DNA from: Aminicenans sp964648465
Lineage (GTDB): Bacteria > Acidobacteriota > Aminicenantia > Aminicenantales > Aminicenantaceae
Length of the DNA: 19,213 nt
Direction: 5' to 3'
Assembly: GCA_964648465.1 (NCBI GenBank)
Contig: CAZYMU010000041.1
Location: 1-19,213 of the forward strand
In this document: positions 1-7,351 of the stretch, in pieces
Layout: every line of letters starts with the position of its first letter
Numbering within the stretch: position 1 is the first letter of the stretch
Notes under the pieces: model-generated
The model's input: the letters and a program-made list of their open reading frames with translations, nothing else
Database searches by the model: none
Told to the model about the DNA's origin: nothing
Position numbers and translations under genes: made by a program

Positions 1-104
1 TGACACAGCCTGATCTGCTTCGTTACAGCGCATTCGTGGTGAAGGACCACAACTTTATGCGCTGTGCCTTGCATCTGCAGCAAGCTCGACTCGTGAATAA
101 CCCA
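1..104 (+). repeat. Hairpin repeat unit A, copy 1
   Basis: This is one of three copies of a roughly 100-bp unit that folds into a strong hairpin. The outer stem is ACAGCGCAT (25-33) with ATGCGCTGT (57-65), nine perfect pairs; the inner stem is GTGGT (36-40) with ACCAC (46-50). It differs from copy 2 at three of 92 aligned positions and from copy 3 at four of 104. All differences are transitions and none falls in the stems. The inner edge reads, on the reverse strand, GGGTTATTCA followed by CGAGTC, the terminus shared with the other units. The left edge of the window cuts the unit, so its true outer end is unknown. Short frames run through it but look incidental. Confidence 0.9.
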
Positions 105-123
105 TGTTTACCTGAATTATTCA

Positions 124-460
124 TAAAGAATGCCGATGCCTTTATTTAAACTTGATGGAATCTGCTTATCAGCATGAATGAATTTGAGGGGATGGAGAAA
201 GCGACATTAAAAGATTTAGCCTTTCTGAGTCGATCTACGAGGGAACCCGATGAAATAGGGCCTGATGGATGTGTGAGCACTGTATAATCAAAGGGGCGGT
301 GTTAATGGTGGCTCGTGGACATTGTGGCGTTGCATAAGATAAACATGCGGAGTTCCATCAGAGCCGAGAAGATAGGGGAGGAAATGGCGTTAAAAATCTT
401 AGTGGAGCGCAAACATGCCTTCAAATTTATCTTATTTAAATCTATTATCAGCAATTTTTA
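124..460 (+). repeat. MITE-like repeat unit B, copy 1
   Basis: This 337-bp unit has imperfect terminal inverted repeats: TAAAGAATGCCGATG at 124-138 and TATCAGCAATTTTTA at 446-460, which match at 11 of 15 positions when one is reversed. It is preceded by CCTGAATTATTCA (111-123). The interior is roughly 90 percent identical by eye to the inverted copy at 2179-2503, with a one-base indel near 388 and an extra stretch near 428-440. No frame stays open through both copies, so it does not look like a coding gene. It contains an invariant block around 275-307 with TATAAT (283-288), AAGGGG (291-296) and an ATG. It is probably a non-autonomous mobile or palindromic intergenic repeat. Apart from units A and B, the stretch 1-484 holds nothing I can identify. 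Confidence 0.7.
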
Positions 461-484
461 CCCTTCAGTGAAAACGACATCAAT

Positions 485-513
485 TTGACTTAAGAGTCTG
501 CAGTCTTTATATT
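485..513 (+). promoter_or_regulatory. Sigma-70-type promoter for the 528 gene
   Basis: TTGACT (485-490) and TATATT (508-513) are separated by 17 bases, each matching five of six consensus bases. The ATG at 528 lies only 14 bases past the -10 box, so the predicted leader is under about 10 nt. Confidence 0.55.
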
Positions 514-527
514 ATATATATAAGAAA

Positions 528-1052
528 ATGGGCATTAATAGATTCATTACAGTTTTCTTTCTCACTATTCTGTTTACATCATTTCTCTCTTCGCAGAGTC
601 TTGTTGAACTGGCCAATAAAGAAAAAGAAAGAAGGGCAAATCTTAAAGGGAAAAAGAGTATAGTCATAACTAATGCTGACCTGAAAAAAATACGAAAAAC
701 ACCTGCTGTATCAAATCCTCAGGTCAAACCTGTTAAAAATAAACAGACAATAAGAAAAGAAACTTCCAAACAGATCCCTGTAAGGATAAGACCCCCATCA
801 ACGTATAAAAATATCGACTCTGCAAGGCCTACAACTCTCACAAACCTTGAAGATAAATGGTCAAAGGCGAAAGAATATGTGGCTCTCTTAACACTAAAAA
901 TGAATGCACTTTGGCAGGAATTTTACAGTCTGGATGACATGACCCCGAGAGATAAAATCCAAAGAGAAATTAGCGAAACTTATCTTAAACTTCAAAAAGC
1001 CCAACAGGATGCAGATAAAGCAAAAAAGGAACTTGACTCAATAAAAAAGTAA
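528..1052 (+). CDS. Small exported coiled-coil protein, function unknown
   Basis: This 174-aa protein begins with a signal-peptide-like segment: basic residues near the N-terminus, then a hydrophobic run (about 7-21) ending in small residues. The mature part starts SLVELANKEKERRANLKGKK, then VITNADLKK, a motif arrangement I recall from small periplasmic proteins of Acidobacteria-like genomes. The middle (about 60-105) is rich in Pro, Lys and Thr and probably disordered. Residues about 107-174 form a charged, heptad-like helix likely to be a coiled coil. No catalytic motif is visible. There is no good Shine-Dalgarno; the start was chosen because a promoter sits directly upstream. It is convergent with the lipoprotein gene 29 bp away, and both lie between inverted repeat units. 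The family's function is not known to me; a periplasmic structural or adaptor role is only a guess. Confidence 0.75.
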   Translation: MGINRFITVFFLTILFTSFLSSQSLVELANKEKERRANLKGKKSIVITNADLKKIRKTPAVSNPQVKPVKNKQTIRKETSKQIPVRIRPPSTYKNIDSARPTTLTNLEDKWSKAKEYVALLTLKMNALWQEFYSLDDMTPRDKIQREISETYLKLQKAQQDADKAKKELDSIKK

Positions 1053-1081
1053 CAAACTCAATCCTTTCCGATTAAACCCGA

Positions 1082-1945
1082 TTATCTGAAATAAATGAAG
1101 GATATCTGAATTCCTAATTCTCTTTCATCAGTAGAATTAGGTAATGTCTTAGCCGGAATAAAGCTTTTATCAGTTGAAATCACCAGGTAAAATTCTTCCT
1201 CGTCACCAAGCATTTCCTTTTTAATATCATAAGATTTATCAAAATACCTTTCTTTCGAGATAAACTCATCTATAACTGAATCATTGACTTTAAAAATAAT
1301 CTTTTGGCCCTTTAACGCTTCTTGATAAACTCCCCCTCTTATAACTAACAAAGCATCCCGATGAGGATTATCAATAAAACATTTCGCTTCTTTTGAAGTC
1401 CATCTCCACTGTTTAAGAAATGACTCAGGGTTAACTTCCTCATTAAACCATCCATCTTCATAAATAATATCAGGAGTATCAATGGGAGGAGGGAAAATCT
1501 TTATTTTTTTGACTAAAATCTCCTGCTTTGATTTTCCGCTTATGTCATAAGGTGAATAGAACCCAACAGACAGCTTCAAAGTCTCTTCTCCCTTAAAATC
1601 AGGATCAAATTCATCTATAAAAGTAGGAATAAAAATCCTTCGTGAATATATGTATTCTTTCTCTGGCTCCCATTCGGATGTAAGAACTTCAGGAATATGA
1701 TCGTCTTTGAACAGAAGATTTCTGTTGTGCCAAAAATGTACAAAAATATTAAAATCTTCACCGGTTTTTACAAATTGGCTATTAGTGCTCCATTTAAACT
1801 GCATATCTGTCATCAAGTAATCTGAAAGTTTTTCATCGGAAAAAGTAACATCAAGGTCAATTCCTTTAATCTGCGCTTTTTTCATACAACTAAAGGCAAT
1901 TAAGGACATTATCAAAACAAGCAAAACAGCTGATTTTTTCAACAT
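1082..1945 (-). CDS. Lipoprotein with C-terminal beta-sandwich-like domain, function unknown
   Basis: I place the start at 1945, giving 287 aa. AAGGAGG (1952-1958) lies six bases upstream, and the upstream ATG at 1990 lies before the -10 box. The N-terminus MLKKSAVLLVLIMSLIAFSC is a type II signal peptide with Cys20 as the lipidation site, although Phe at -2 is unusual. The mature protein appears to have two beta-rich domains. The first includes an LSVGFYSPYD stretch. The second, after RWTSKEAKC, runs through LVIRGG and KVNDSVIDEF to SFIPAK and ELGIQISFIYF. That second pattern resembles the ligand- or carbohydrate-binding-like domains that accompany glycosyltransferases in Acidobacteria-type genomes, which is recollection rather than a database result. 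It is probably anchored in the periplasm or outer membrane. No catalytic residues are apparent, and no neighbour indicates a pathway. Confidence 0.75.
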   Translation of the reverse strand: MLKKSAVLLVLIMSLIAFSCMKKAQIKGIDLDVTFSDEKLSDYLMTDMQFKWSTNSQFVKTGEDFNIFVHFWHNRNLLFKDDHIPEVLTSEWEPEKEYIYSRRIFIPTFIDEFDPDFKGEETLKLSVGFYSPYDISGKSKQEILVKKIKIFPPPIDTPDIIYEDGWFNEEVNPESFLKQWRWTSKEAKCFIDNPHRDALLVIRGGVYQEALKGQKIIFKVNDSVIDEFISKERYFDKSYDIKKEMLGDEEEFYLVISTDKSFIPAKTLPNSTDERELGIQISFIYFR

Positions 1946-1951
1946 TTCCAT

Positions 1952-1958
1952 CCTCCTT
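1952..1958 (-). promoter_or_regulatory. Strong ribosome-binding site fixing the lipoprotein start
   Basis: AAGGAGG on the minus strand sits six bases before the ATG at 1945. The alternative ATG at 1951 directly abuts it, and the one at 1990 is upstream of the promoter -10 box. Confidence 0.8.
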
Positions 1959-1978
1959 GTATCAAAAAACTGTTTAAA

Positions 1979-2008
1979 ATTATAAAACAATCAAGCTATA
2001 CATGTAAA
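1979..2008 (-). promoter_or_regulatory. Promoter for the lipoprotein gene
   Basis: On the minus strand TTTACA (2008-2003) and TATAAT (1984-1979) are 18 bases apart. The predicted leader to the ATG at 1945 is about 25-30 nt and includes the AAGGAGG site. Confidence 0.55.
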
Positions 2009-2032
2009 GTCATTTATAATAGACTGGAAGGG

Positions 2033-2062
2033 CACGCTAAAAAAGACATGTTATCTAGCGTG
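2033..2062. repeat. Seven-base inverted repeat at edge of unit A copy 2
   Basis: CACGCTA (2033-2039) and TAGCGTG (2056-2062) form a perfect seven-base stem around a 16-base loop. The right arm runs into the boundary of unit A. There is no T-tract, so it is not called a terminator. It may be part of the insertion junction. Confidence 0.5.
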
Positions 2063-2152
2063 GGTTATTCACGAGTCAAGCTTGCTGCAGATGCGAGGCA
2101 CAGCGCATGAAGTTGTGGTCCTTCACCACGAATGCGCTGTAACGAAGCAGAT
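2061..2152 (-). repeat. Hairpin repeat unit A, copy 2
   Basis: This matches copy 1 without gaps over 92 bases in inverted orientation, with three transitions. Outer stem arms are at 2100-2108 and 2132-2140, inner arms at 2115-2119 and 2125-2129. Beyond 2152 the sequence departs from the other two copies, so their shared 12-base extension ending in TGACACAGCCTG is absent here. On its own orientation it lies downstream of unit B copy 2, whereas copy 1 lies upstream of unit B copy 1. Confidence 0.9.
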
Positions 2153-2178
2153 GCAGTAAGATCGGCTCGCCTGAAAGG

Positions 2179-2503
2179 TAAAGAATGCCGATAATAGATG
2201 AATTTGAGTGCATGTTTGCGCTCCACTAAGATTTTTAACGCCATTTCCTCCCGATCTTCTCGGCTCTGCTGGAACTCCGCATGCTTATTCTAAGCAACGC
2301 TACAATGTCCGCGAGCCATCATTAACACCGCCCCTTTGATTATACAGTGCTCACACATCCATCAGGCCCGACTTCCTCGAGTTCCCTCGAAGATCGACTC
2401 AGAAAGGCTAAATCTTTCAATGTCGCTTATTCCATCCCCTCAAATTCATTCGTTCTGACAAGCATATTTCATCAATGTTAAATAATAGTATCAGCAATTT
2501 TTA
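2179..2503 (-). repeat. MITE-like repeat unit B, copy 2
   Basis: This 325-bp inverted partner of the unit at 124-460 has terminal repeats TAAAGAATGCCGATA (2179-2193) and TATCAGCAATTTTTA (2489-2503). The outer flank 2504-2516 is the reverse complement of CCTGGGCTATTCA. On the minus strand it carries TATAAT (2344-2339), a Shine-Dalgarno-like AAGGGG and a 10-codon ORF (2322-2290), as copy 1 does. A hairpin with arms at 2375-2381 and 2386-2392 around a four-base loop is present here but broken in copy 1. There is no long open frame. Together with unit A copy 2 this accounts for most of the gene-free stretch 1991-2560. Confidence 0.7.
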
Positions 2504-2522
2504 TGAATAGCCCAGGTTAGTC

Positions 2523-2551
2523 TTGAAACAAGAAAACTAATAGTATATATT
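2523..2551 (+). promoter_or_regulatory. Promoter for lpxK
   Basis: TTGAAA (2523-2528) and TATATT (2546-2551) are 17 bases apart. The ATG at 2561 follows after nine bases, so the transcript would be nearly leaderless. Confidence 0.5.
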
Positions 2552-2560
2552 TCTGGAAAG

Positions 2561-3571
2561 ATGAAATATTTTCTTTACCCACTCCTCTTAGTTTACAGGC
2601 TAGGCTGCATGGCTCGCAATTTTCTCTATAACTTTAATATATTCAAATCAAAAAAGGCTCCTTTACATGTCATTAGTATTGGAAATATTTCATTCGGGGG
2701 ATCAGGAAAAACCCCACTCGCTATGAGCTTGCTGTCAGCTCTTCTGAATGAAGGATTAAAACCTGCGTTGATTTCCAGAGGCTATAAAGGAAACTGGGAG
2801 AAAAAAGGAGGAGTGCTTTCTAACGGCAAAAGCATCCTGGGAAAATGGGAAGATTCTGGCGATGAACCTTTCATGGTCGCCCTCAGAATCCCTCAGGCCG
2901 GTATCTTCATTGGGAAAGATCGTTCCTCTTCCTGCAGTAAAGCCGATAATTTAGGCTTTACTGCAGCTGTTTTAGACGATGGATTTCAATACAGGGGTCT
3001 TTCCAAGGATATCAATATCGTGCTTTACGATCCTGCAGAAATAATTTTCCTGCGTGAACCTTTCTCTTGCCTGAAACGGGCAAACATAATTCTTGTAGAA
3101 AAAAGGATCGATGCTCGTACAAAAAAAAGAATAAATGAACATTTCCCAGGGACTTCGCTTTATGAATATTCTGTGAAGGTCAAAGGATTTTTCAGATTGG
3201 GGCAGAATAAAGGTGAATCTTCGTCTGTTTTGCGAGGAAAAAAAACTCTTGTTTTCTGTGGAATCGCCAGCCCCGAGAGATTTTTCTCCTTGCTTAACAC
3301 AGAAGGAATAAAGCCGGACGTTTTCCTCAAATTCCCAGACCATCATTCTTATCCGTCTTCATCATTAGATAAAATCATAACCCTGTCTAAAAAAATCGAT
3401 GCTGAAGCAATCATCACTTCAGAAAAGGACGCAGTGAAAATTGTTAACTTAGATGATTTTCTCAAAATACCAATTTATGTCCTAAAAATAGACCTCAAAA
3501 CAGAAAAAGCTTTTTTCACCAGTGTTTTCTCTTCCCTCAAAACGGAGAAAAAATCGCGGAACATCATATAA
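2561..3571 (+). CDS. lpxK: Tetraacyldisaccharide 4'-kinase
   Basis: LpxK phosphorylates the 4' position of the tetraacyl disaccharide to make lipid IVA, at the inner face of the cytoplasmic membrane. The 336-aa length is normal. A hydrophobic N-terminal membrane-associating segment is followed by VISIGNISFGGSGKTP with the P-loop GGSGKT at about 46-51, then ISRGY (71-75), the family DDGFQ motif (139-143) with the catalytic-base aspartate region, FCGIASPERFF (232-242), the DHHSY segment (260-264) and TSEKDAVKI near 286-294. All core motifs are intact. The start has only a weak GGAAAG upstream. The next gene, on the same strand, is a lauroyl-type acyltransferase from the same pathway, 120 bp away with its own promoter candidate. 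It shows that the source makes lipid A. Confidence 0.95.
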   Translation: MKYFLYPLLLVYRLGCMARNFLYNFNIFKSKKAPLHVISIGNISFGGSGKTPLAMSLLSALLNEGLKPALISRGYKGNWEKKGGVLSNGKSILGKWEDSGDEPFMVALRIPQAGIFIGKDRSSSCSKADNLGFTAAVLDDGFQYRGLSKDINIVLYDPAEIIFLREPFSCLKRANIILVEKRIDARTKKRINEHFPGTSLYEYSVKVKGFFRLGQNKGESSSVLRGKKTLVFCGIASPERFFSLLNTEGIKPDVFLKFPDHHSYPSSSLDKIITLSKKIDAEAIITSEKDAVKIVNLDDFLKIPIYVLKIDLKTEKAFFTSVFSSLKTEKKSRNII

Positions 3572-3580
3572 ACATGAGAT

Positions 3581-3610
3581 TTGACAACTCGTATATACCT
3601 ATAATATAAA
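3581..3610 (+). promoter_or_regulatory. Promoter for the lpxL-like gene
   Basis: A perfect TTGACA (3581-3586) is followed after 18 bases by TATAAA (3605-3610). The predicted leader to the ATG at 3692 is about 75 nt. It contains an AT-rich inverted repeat (near 3616-3640) without a following T-tract. Confidence 0.5.
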
Positions 3611-3691
3611 GTTCTGGTAGTTTTTTATAATCAAAACTATCATTTTAACATTTCCAAATGGCACGATTACAAAAAGGATAAATCAGTTCTA

Positions 3692-4591
3692 ATGGTAAAA
3701 GTTGGAGATCTATTGGTTGTTTTGCTTTTTCTCAAAACCAAGGTTCTGTTCTTTTTCCTTCCACGTAAATTCTGTTTGTTCCTGGGACGTACCGCCGGTC
3801 TGATTTTTTTTCACCTTGATAAAAGACATCGTTCTATAGCTTTATCCAACTTGAAGTTAGTTTTTGGCAGTAAAACTTCCCTTCCCGAATTAAAAAGAAT
3901 CGCCAAGAATTCTTTTAAACACTTCGGAGAAGTTTTATGGGACCTCATAAAGATTTCTCATTTTAATTACAAGAAAATAAGCAGATTAGTGACTTGCGAA
4001 GGAGAAGAAAACTTACAAACAGCACTCAAAAAAGGTAACGGGGTCCTGCTCTTTTCTGCTCATTACGGGAACTGGGAAATTGCTTCCACTTTTCTTTCTA
4101 AAAAGGCAAAGCTAAATGTTATTGCCAGGATTTCAGACAACAAGCTTCTGGAAATTTACATAAAAAAAATCAGAACAATCTACGGCGCAAAAGTCATATA
4201 CAAACATCAAGCTATCCGCGAAGTTTTTCGTTCGCTCCGGGCAAACGAAATAGTAGCCATCCTCGTAGACCAAAATGTTCTTCAAGATCAAGCTGTATTT
4301 GTTGATTTTTTTGGTAATCAGGCTGGAACAACTCCAAGCTTGGCCACTTTTCATTTAAGGACAGGTTCTCCCATCATCCCTGCCTTCTGCTATCCTTCCT
4401 CTCCAGGCAAGTACCATATTAAAATACAAGAACCATTACACACTACTATAACAGGAAACACTTATCAGGATATCAAGAAAATCACGCAACAGTGCACTAA
4501 AATCATAGAAGCCCAAATAAGAAAAAATCCTGATTTTTGGCTCTGGTTTCATAACCGCTGGAAATCACAACCGGAGAACCAACCACAATAA
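3692..4591 (+). CDS. Lipid A biosynthesis (lauroyl-type) acyltransferase
   Basis: This 299-aa protein belongs to the LpxL/LpxM/HtrB family, which adds a secondary acyl chain from acyl-ACP to the Kdo-lipid A precursor at the inner membrane. It has a hydrophobic N-terminus (about 7-25), the catalytic HX4E motif as HYGNWE (His124-Glu129), a DQN motif near residue 194 with the following FFG, and the C-terminal NPDFWLWFHNRWK typical of the family. Position after lpxK supports a lipid A role, but LpxL, LpxM or a phosphatidylinositol-mannoside-type paralogue cannot be separated from sequence alone, so no symbol is given. The Shine-Dalgarno is weak (AAGGAT lies well upstream). Its stop lies 47 bp from the end of polA, which converges on it. 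Confidence 0.9.
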   Translation: MVKVGDLLVVLLFLKTKVLFFFLPRKFCLFLGRTAGLIFFHLDKRHRSIALSNLKLVFGSKTSLPELKRIAKNSFKHFGEVLWDLIKISHFNYKKISRLVTCEGEENLQTALKKGNGVLLFSAHYGNWEIASTFLSKKAKLNVIARISDNKLLEIYIKKIRTIYGAKVIYKHQAIREVFRSLRANEIVAILVDQNVLQDQAVFVDFFGNQAGTTPSLATFHLRTGSPIIPAFCYPSSPGKYHIKIQEPLHTTITGNTYQDIKKITQQCTKIIEAQIRKNPDFWLWFHNRWKSQPENQPQ

Positions 4592-4638
4592 CGCTCAAAA
4601 TTAAGCGCCGGTTTAAGCTTTAAAATCAGGCAAGAAGG

Positions 4639-7311
4639 CTATTTTGCTTCTGCCCAGTTGATCCCTCTGTCCATATGAACTTTCAGTGGGACTTTCATAG
4701 GAAATACATTTTCCATCTTATTTTTAACGAGTTCCTCTAATTTGTCGCATTCCTCTCGTGGCGTTTCAAAAACCAGTTCGTCGTGGACCTGCAAAATCAT
4801 TTTAGTCTTGAGCTTTCTTTTTTTTATCTCATTCCAAATATCAATCATTGCTTTTTTTATAAGATCAGCAGCTGTACCCTGAATAGGAGTGTTAAGGGCA
4901 ATACGGCGGCCGGCCTGTTGAATTATTTTATTTTTATGTTTGAGTTCCGGGACTTGCCGAATCCTCCCAAAAAGAGTTTTTGAAAAACCCTTTTCCATAG
5001 CATCCCTTACACTTTTTTCTAGAAACGCTTGCACTATAGGGTGTTTTTCAAAGTAGAGATTTATAAACCTCTGGGCTTCCGCAACGGAAGTATTAAGTTC
5101 CTTGGCTAAAGAAAAAGCTGAAGTGCCATAGATTATGCTGAAATTGATGATTTTTGCTCTTCTACGTTGTTCTTCCTCAAAGAGTATGCTTGCATTTCTA
5201 AACACTTGATCCGCAGTCTCCTGATGGATATCCCGGTCATGCAGAAAAGTCTCGATTAGAGAAGAGTCCTCGGAAAGATGCGCCAAAACTCTGAGCTCGA
5301 TTTGGGAGTAATCAGCAGAAATAAAAAGGGTTCCTTGTGCAGGAACAAACGCCTGACGTATTCTCTTGCCTAATTCTCCTCTTACAGGTATATTTTGAAG
5401 GTTGGGATCACTGCTTGATAATCTACCTGTCGCTACAACAGTCTGGTTGTACGAAGTATGAATCCTCCCTGTCTCTGGGTTTATAAGGAGAGGGAGAGAG
5501 TCAGCGTAAGTCGATTTAAGTTTGGCAAGCTTCCTGTACTCCAGGATATATCTTGCTATGGTATGATCTCTTGCTAATTCCCGAAGGACAGTGACGTTAG
5601 TGGAAAAACTTCTGGTCTTTTTTGTTTTTTTTGAGGGCTTGATGCCCTTTTTTTCGAAAAGAATATGTGCAAGCTGCTGAGGTGAGTTTATATTGAATTT
5701 TTCGCCACTCTCATCGTAAATTTTTCCTTCCAAATGCTCAAGTTCCTCCTGCAGCTCATCTGATAAATTTTTCATGGCTCCTGAATCTATCATTATTCCC
5801 CACATCTCCATATCTGCAAGAACCTCGATTAAAGGAAGCTCAATATTTCTGTAGAGTGCAGCCGCTTTTCTTTCCTGAACTTTTGGCCAAAGCAAATACC
5901 CGAGATGTAGAGTTATATCTGCGTCCTGACAAGCATAGGGAGCTACTTTGTCTATATCGACTGTATTCATAGTCTTTTCATTTTTTCCCTTTCCGACAAT
6001 CTCGTAATATGAAGTGGTTGGTACTTGAAGATATGTAAGAGCTAACTTGCCCAGATTGTGTTTTCCCCAGTTAGGTTCTAATAGATAGGAAAGAACCATT
6101 GTATCTAGATCTATCCCTTGAAGAATTATCCCTTCTTTTTTTAGAACAATATAGTCATATTTGATATTTTGCCCGATCTTTTTTATGGCAGGGTCAGTCA
6201 GGATTTCTTCAAGGAGTTTAAAAGCTTTATCCTTCGAGATCTGTTCCGGAGCATTTGAGTAGTCATGACAAAGGGGGAGATAGAAAGCATGGCCAGGTTC
6301 AACTGAAAAGGACATCCCAACCAGACGGGCCCGTGTTGGCATAGGGTTGTCTGTCTCAGTATCAAGGGAGACAAAACCTATTTTTTTTATCTGAGACACG
6401 AGTTCCTTCAGCCGGGACTCATCCATAATAATTTCATATATTTTATGTCCCTTATTATTGGCCTTCATATACTCAGACAGAAGCGAAGAAAACTCTAATT
6501 CTTGAAGAAGCGGAATTAGCTTTTCAGTATTTGGTTTCGAAACAGATAGTGATTCAACGTCAAAATTCAGGCTAAGTCCCTGTTCGATCGTTACAAGTTT
6601 TTGGCTCAGATTAAGTTGATTCAGATTGTTTTCTATCTTTTCTTTCAAAGTTTTTTTGATTTTATCAAGATTCTTAAGCAAGTTATCTAGTGAACCAAAT
6701 TGGTTGATGAGTGCCTTCGAAGTTTTTTCTCCAATCCCCGGTACTCCTGGAATGTTATCACAAGAATCGCCCCATAAAGCCATCACATCAACAATCTGGG
6801 AAGGGGCTATCCCAAATGTCTCTTTCACCTTTATTTCATCAAGATAGATGCCTTTAGCAACATTATATACTGTTGTTGACTTGTTCACAGTCTGTAGGAG
6901 GTCTTTATCTGTTGAGACAATTACAGTATCTAAGCCGTAGCTGTGGCTTATGCATGCCAGACTTCCAAGGACATCGTCCGCTTCATAACTCTCGTATTCA
7001 AAGAACGGAATATTAAGGGCATTTATGACTTTTTTCAGTACCGGAATCTGGAGAACTAGATCTTCTGGCATAGGTTTACGGTTGGCTTTATAATCCTTGA
7101 ACATTTTGTGGCGTATTGTAGGGCCTTTGACATCAAAAGCTATCCCTAAGTAGTATGGTTTTTCCTCTTTTATTATCTTTCTCAACGTTGATATGAAGCC
7201 ATATATGGCATTTGTAGGAAATCCTTTCGAATTAGAAAGTTTATGAATGGCATAATAAGAGCGGTAAAGAAGAGAGTTTCCGTCAATTAAAAAAAGTCTT
7301 TTCTTGTCCAT
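4639..7311 (-). CDS. polA: DNA polymerase I
   Basis: This 890-aa enzyme fills gaps in repair and removes Okazaki primers. Domain order is complete. The 5' nuclease covers about 1-285 (FLIDGNSLLYRSYY, ESYEADDVLG, STDKDLLQ, GDSCDNIPGVPGIG). The 3'-5' proofreading domain covers about 300-490 and looks active: DTET with Asp317/Glu319, QNIKYD with Asp386, and YACQD with Tyr459/Asp463. The polymerase domain covers about 495-890: motif A ISADYSQIELR (Asp667), O-helix RRRAKIINFSIIYG with Lys720 and Phe724, and motif C QVHDELVFE (Asp844). Many bacteria have lost the proofreading residues, so their retention here is notable. The Shine-Dalgarno is weak. An 83-codon gene ends 40 bp upstream on the same strand, so the two are probably co-transcribed. 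Confidence 0.97.
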   Translation of the reverse strand: MDKKRLFLIDGNSLLYRSYYAIHKLSNSKGFPTNAIYGFISTLRKIIKEEKPYYLGIAFDVKGPTIRHKMFKDYKANRKPMPEDLVLQIPVLKKVINALNIPFFEYESYEADDVLGSLACISHSYGLDTVIVSTDKDLLQTVNKSTTVYNVAKGIYLDEIKVKETFGIAPSQIVDVMALWGDSCDNIPGVPGIGEKTSKALINQFGSLDNLLKNLDKIKKTLKEKIENNLNQLNLSQKLVTIEQGLSLNFDVESLSVSKPNTEKLIPLLQELEFSSLLSEYMKANNKGHKIYEIIMDESRLKELVSQIKKIGFVSLDTETDNPMPTRARLVGMSFSVEPGHAFYLPLCHDYSNAPEQISKDKAFKLLEEILTDPAIKKIGQNIKYDYIVLKKEGIILQGIDLDTMVLSYLLEPNWGKHNLGKLALTYLQVPTTSYYEIVGKGKNEKTMNTVDIDKVAPYACQDADITLHLGYLLWPKVQERKAAALYRNIELPLIEVLADMEMWGIMIDSGAMKNLSDELQEELEHLEGKIYDESGEKFNINSPQQLAHILFEKKGIKPSKKTKKTRSFSTNVTVLRELARDHTIARYILEYRKLAKLKSTYADSLPLLINPETGRIHTSYNQTVVATGRLSSSDPNLQNIPVRGELGKRIRQAFVPAQGTLFISADYSQIELRVLAHLSEDSSLIETFLHDRDIHQETADQVFRNASILFEEEQRRRAKIINFSIIYGTSAFSLAKELNTSVAEAQRFINLYFEKHPIVQAFLEKSVRDAMEKGFSKTLFGRIRQVPELKHKNKIIQQAGRRIALNTPIQGTAADLIKKAMIDIWNEIKKRKLKTKMILQVHDELVFETPREECDKLEELVKNKMENVFPMKVPLKVHMDRGINWAEAK

Positions 7312-7351
7312 TGATCTATCCAGGTTAGTATATAGGAATTACTATCAGATA

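Noticed and set aside
13..104. Unit A read as a protein (frame containing LLRYSAFVVKDHN)
   Set aside because: Open only because it crosses a palindrome. The same unit gives unrelated peptides in other frames, and copy 2 has an in-frame stop.
174..470. Unit B as a decayed protein gene (frames giving peptides such as the one containing CEHCIIKGAVLM, or EMALKILVERKHALKF in copy 2)
   Set aside because: Both copies have stops and a relative frameshift in every candidate frame, and differences show no codon pattern. I recognise no family.
1..527. CRISPR array or tRNA genes in the repeat-rich left end
   Set aside because: There is no regular short direct repeat with spacers and no cloverleaf; the repeats are long, inverted and few.
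2375..2392. Hairpin with a GNRA-type loop in unit B copy 2 as evidence of a conserved structured RNA
   Set aside because: The matching positions in copy 1 lose at least three pairs without compensation, so two copies do not support conservation.
2972..3346. 124-codon open frame antisense to lpxK
   Set aside because: Opposite to the conserved DDGFQ-to-DHHSY part of lpxK; a shadow frame.
3616..3640. AT-rich inverted repeat as an lpxK terminator
   Set aside because: The stem is almost all A-T with a wobble pair and no T-run follows. It lies just downstream of a promoter candidate, so it is more likely leader sequence.
4595..4625. Possible terminator between the lpxL-like gene and polA
   Set aside because: Only a weak TTAAGC/GCTTTAA pairing and no T-tract.
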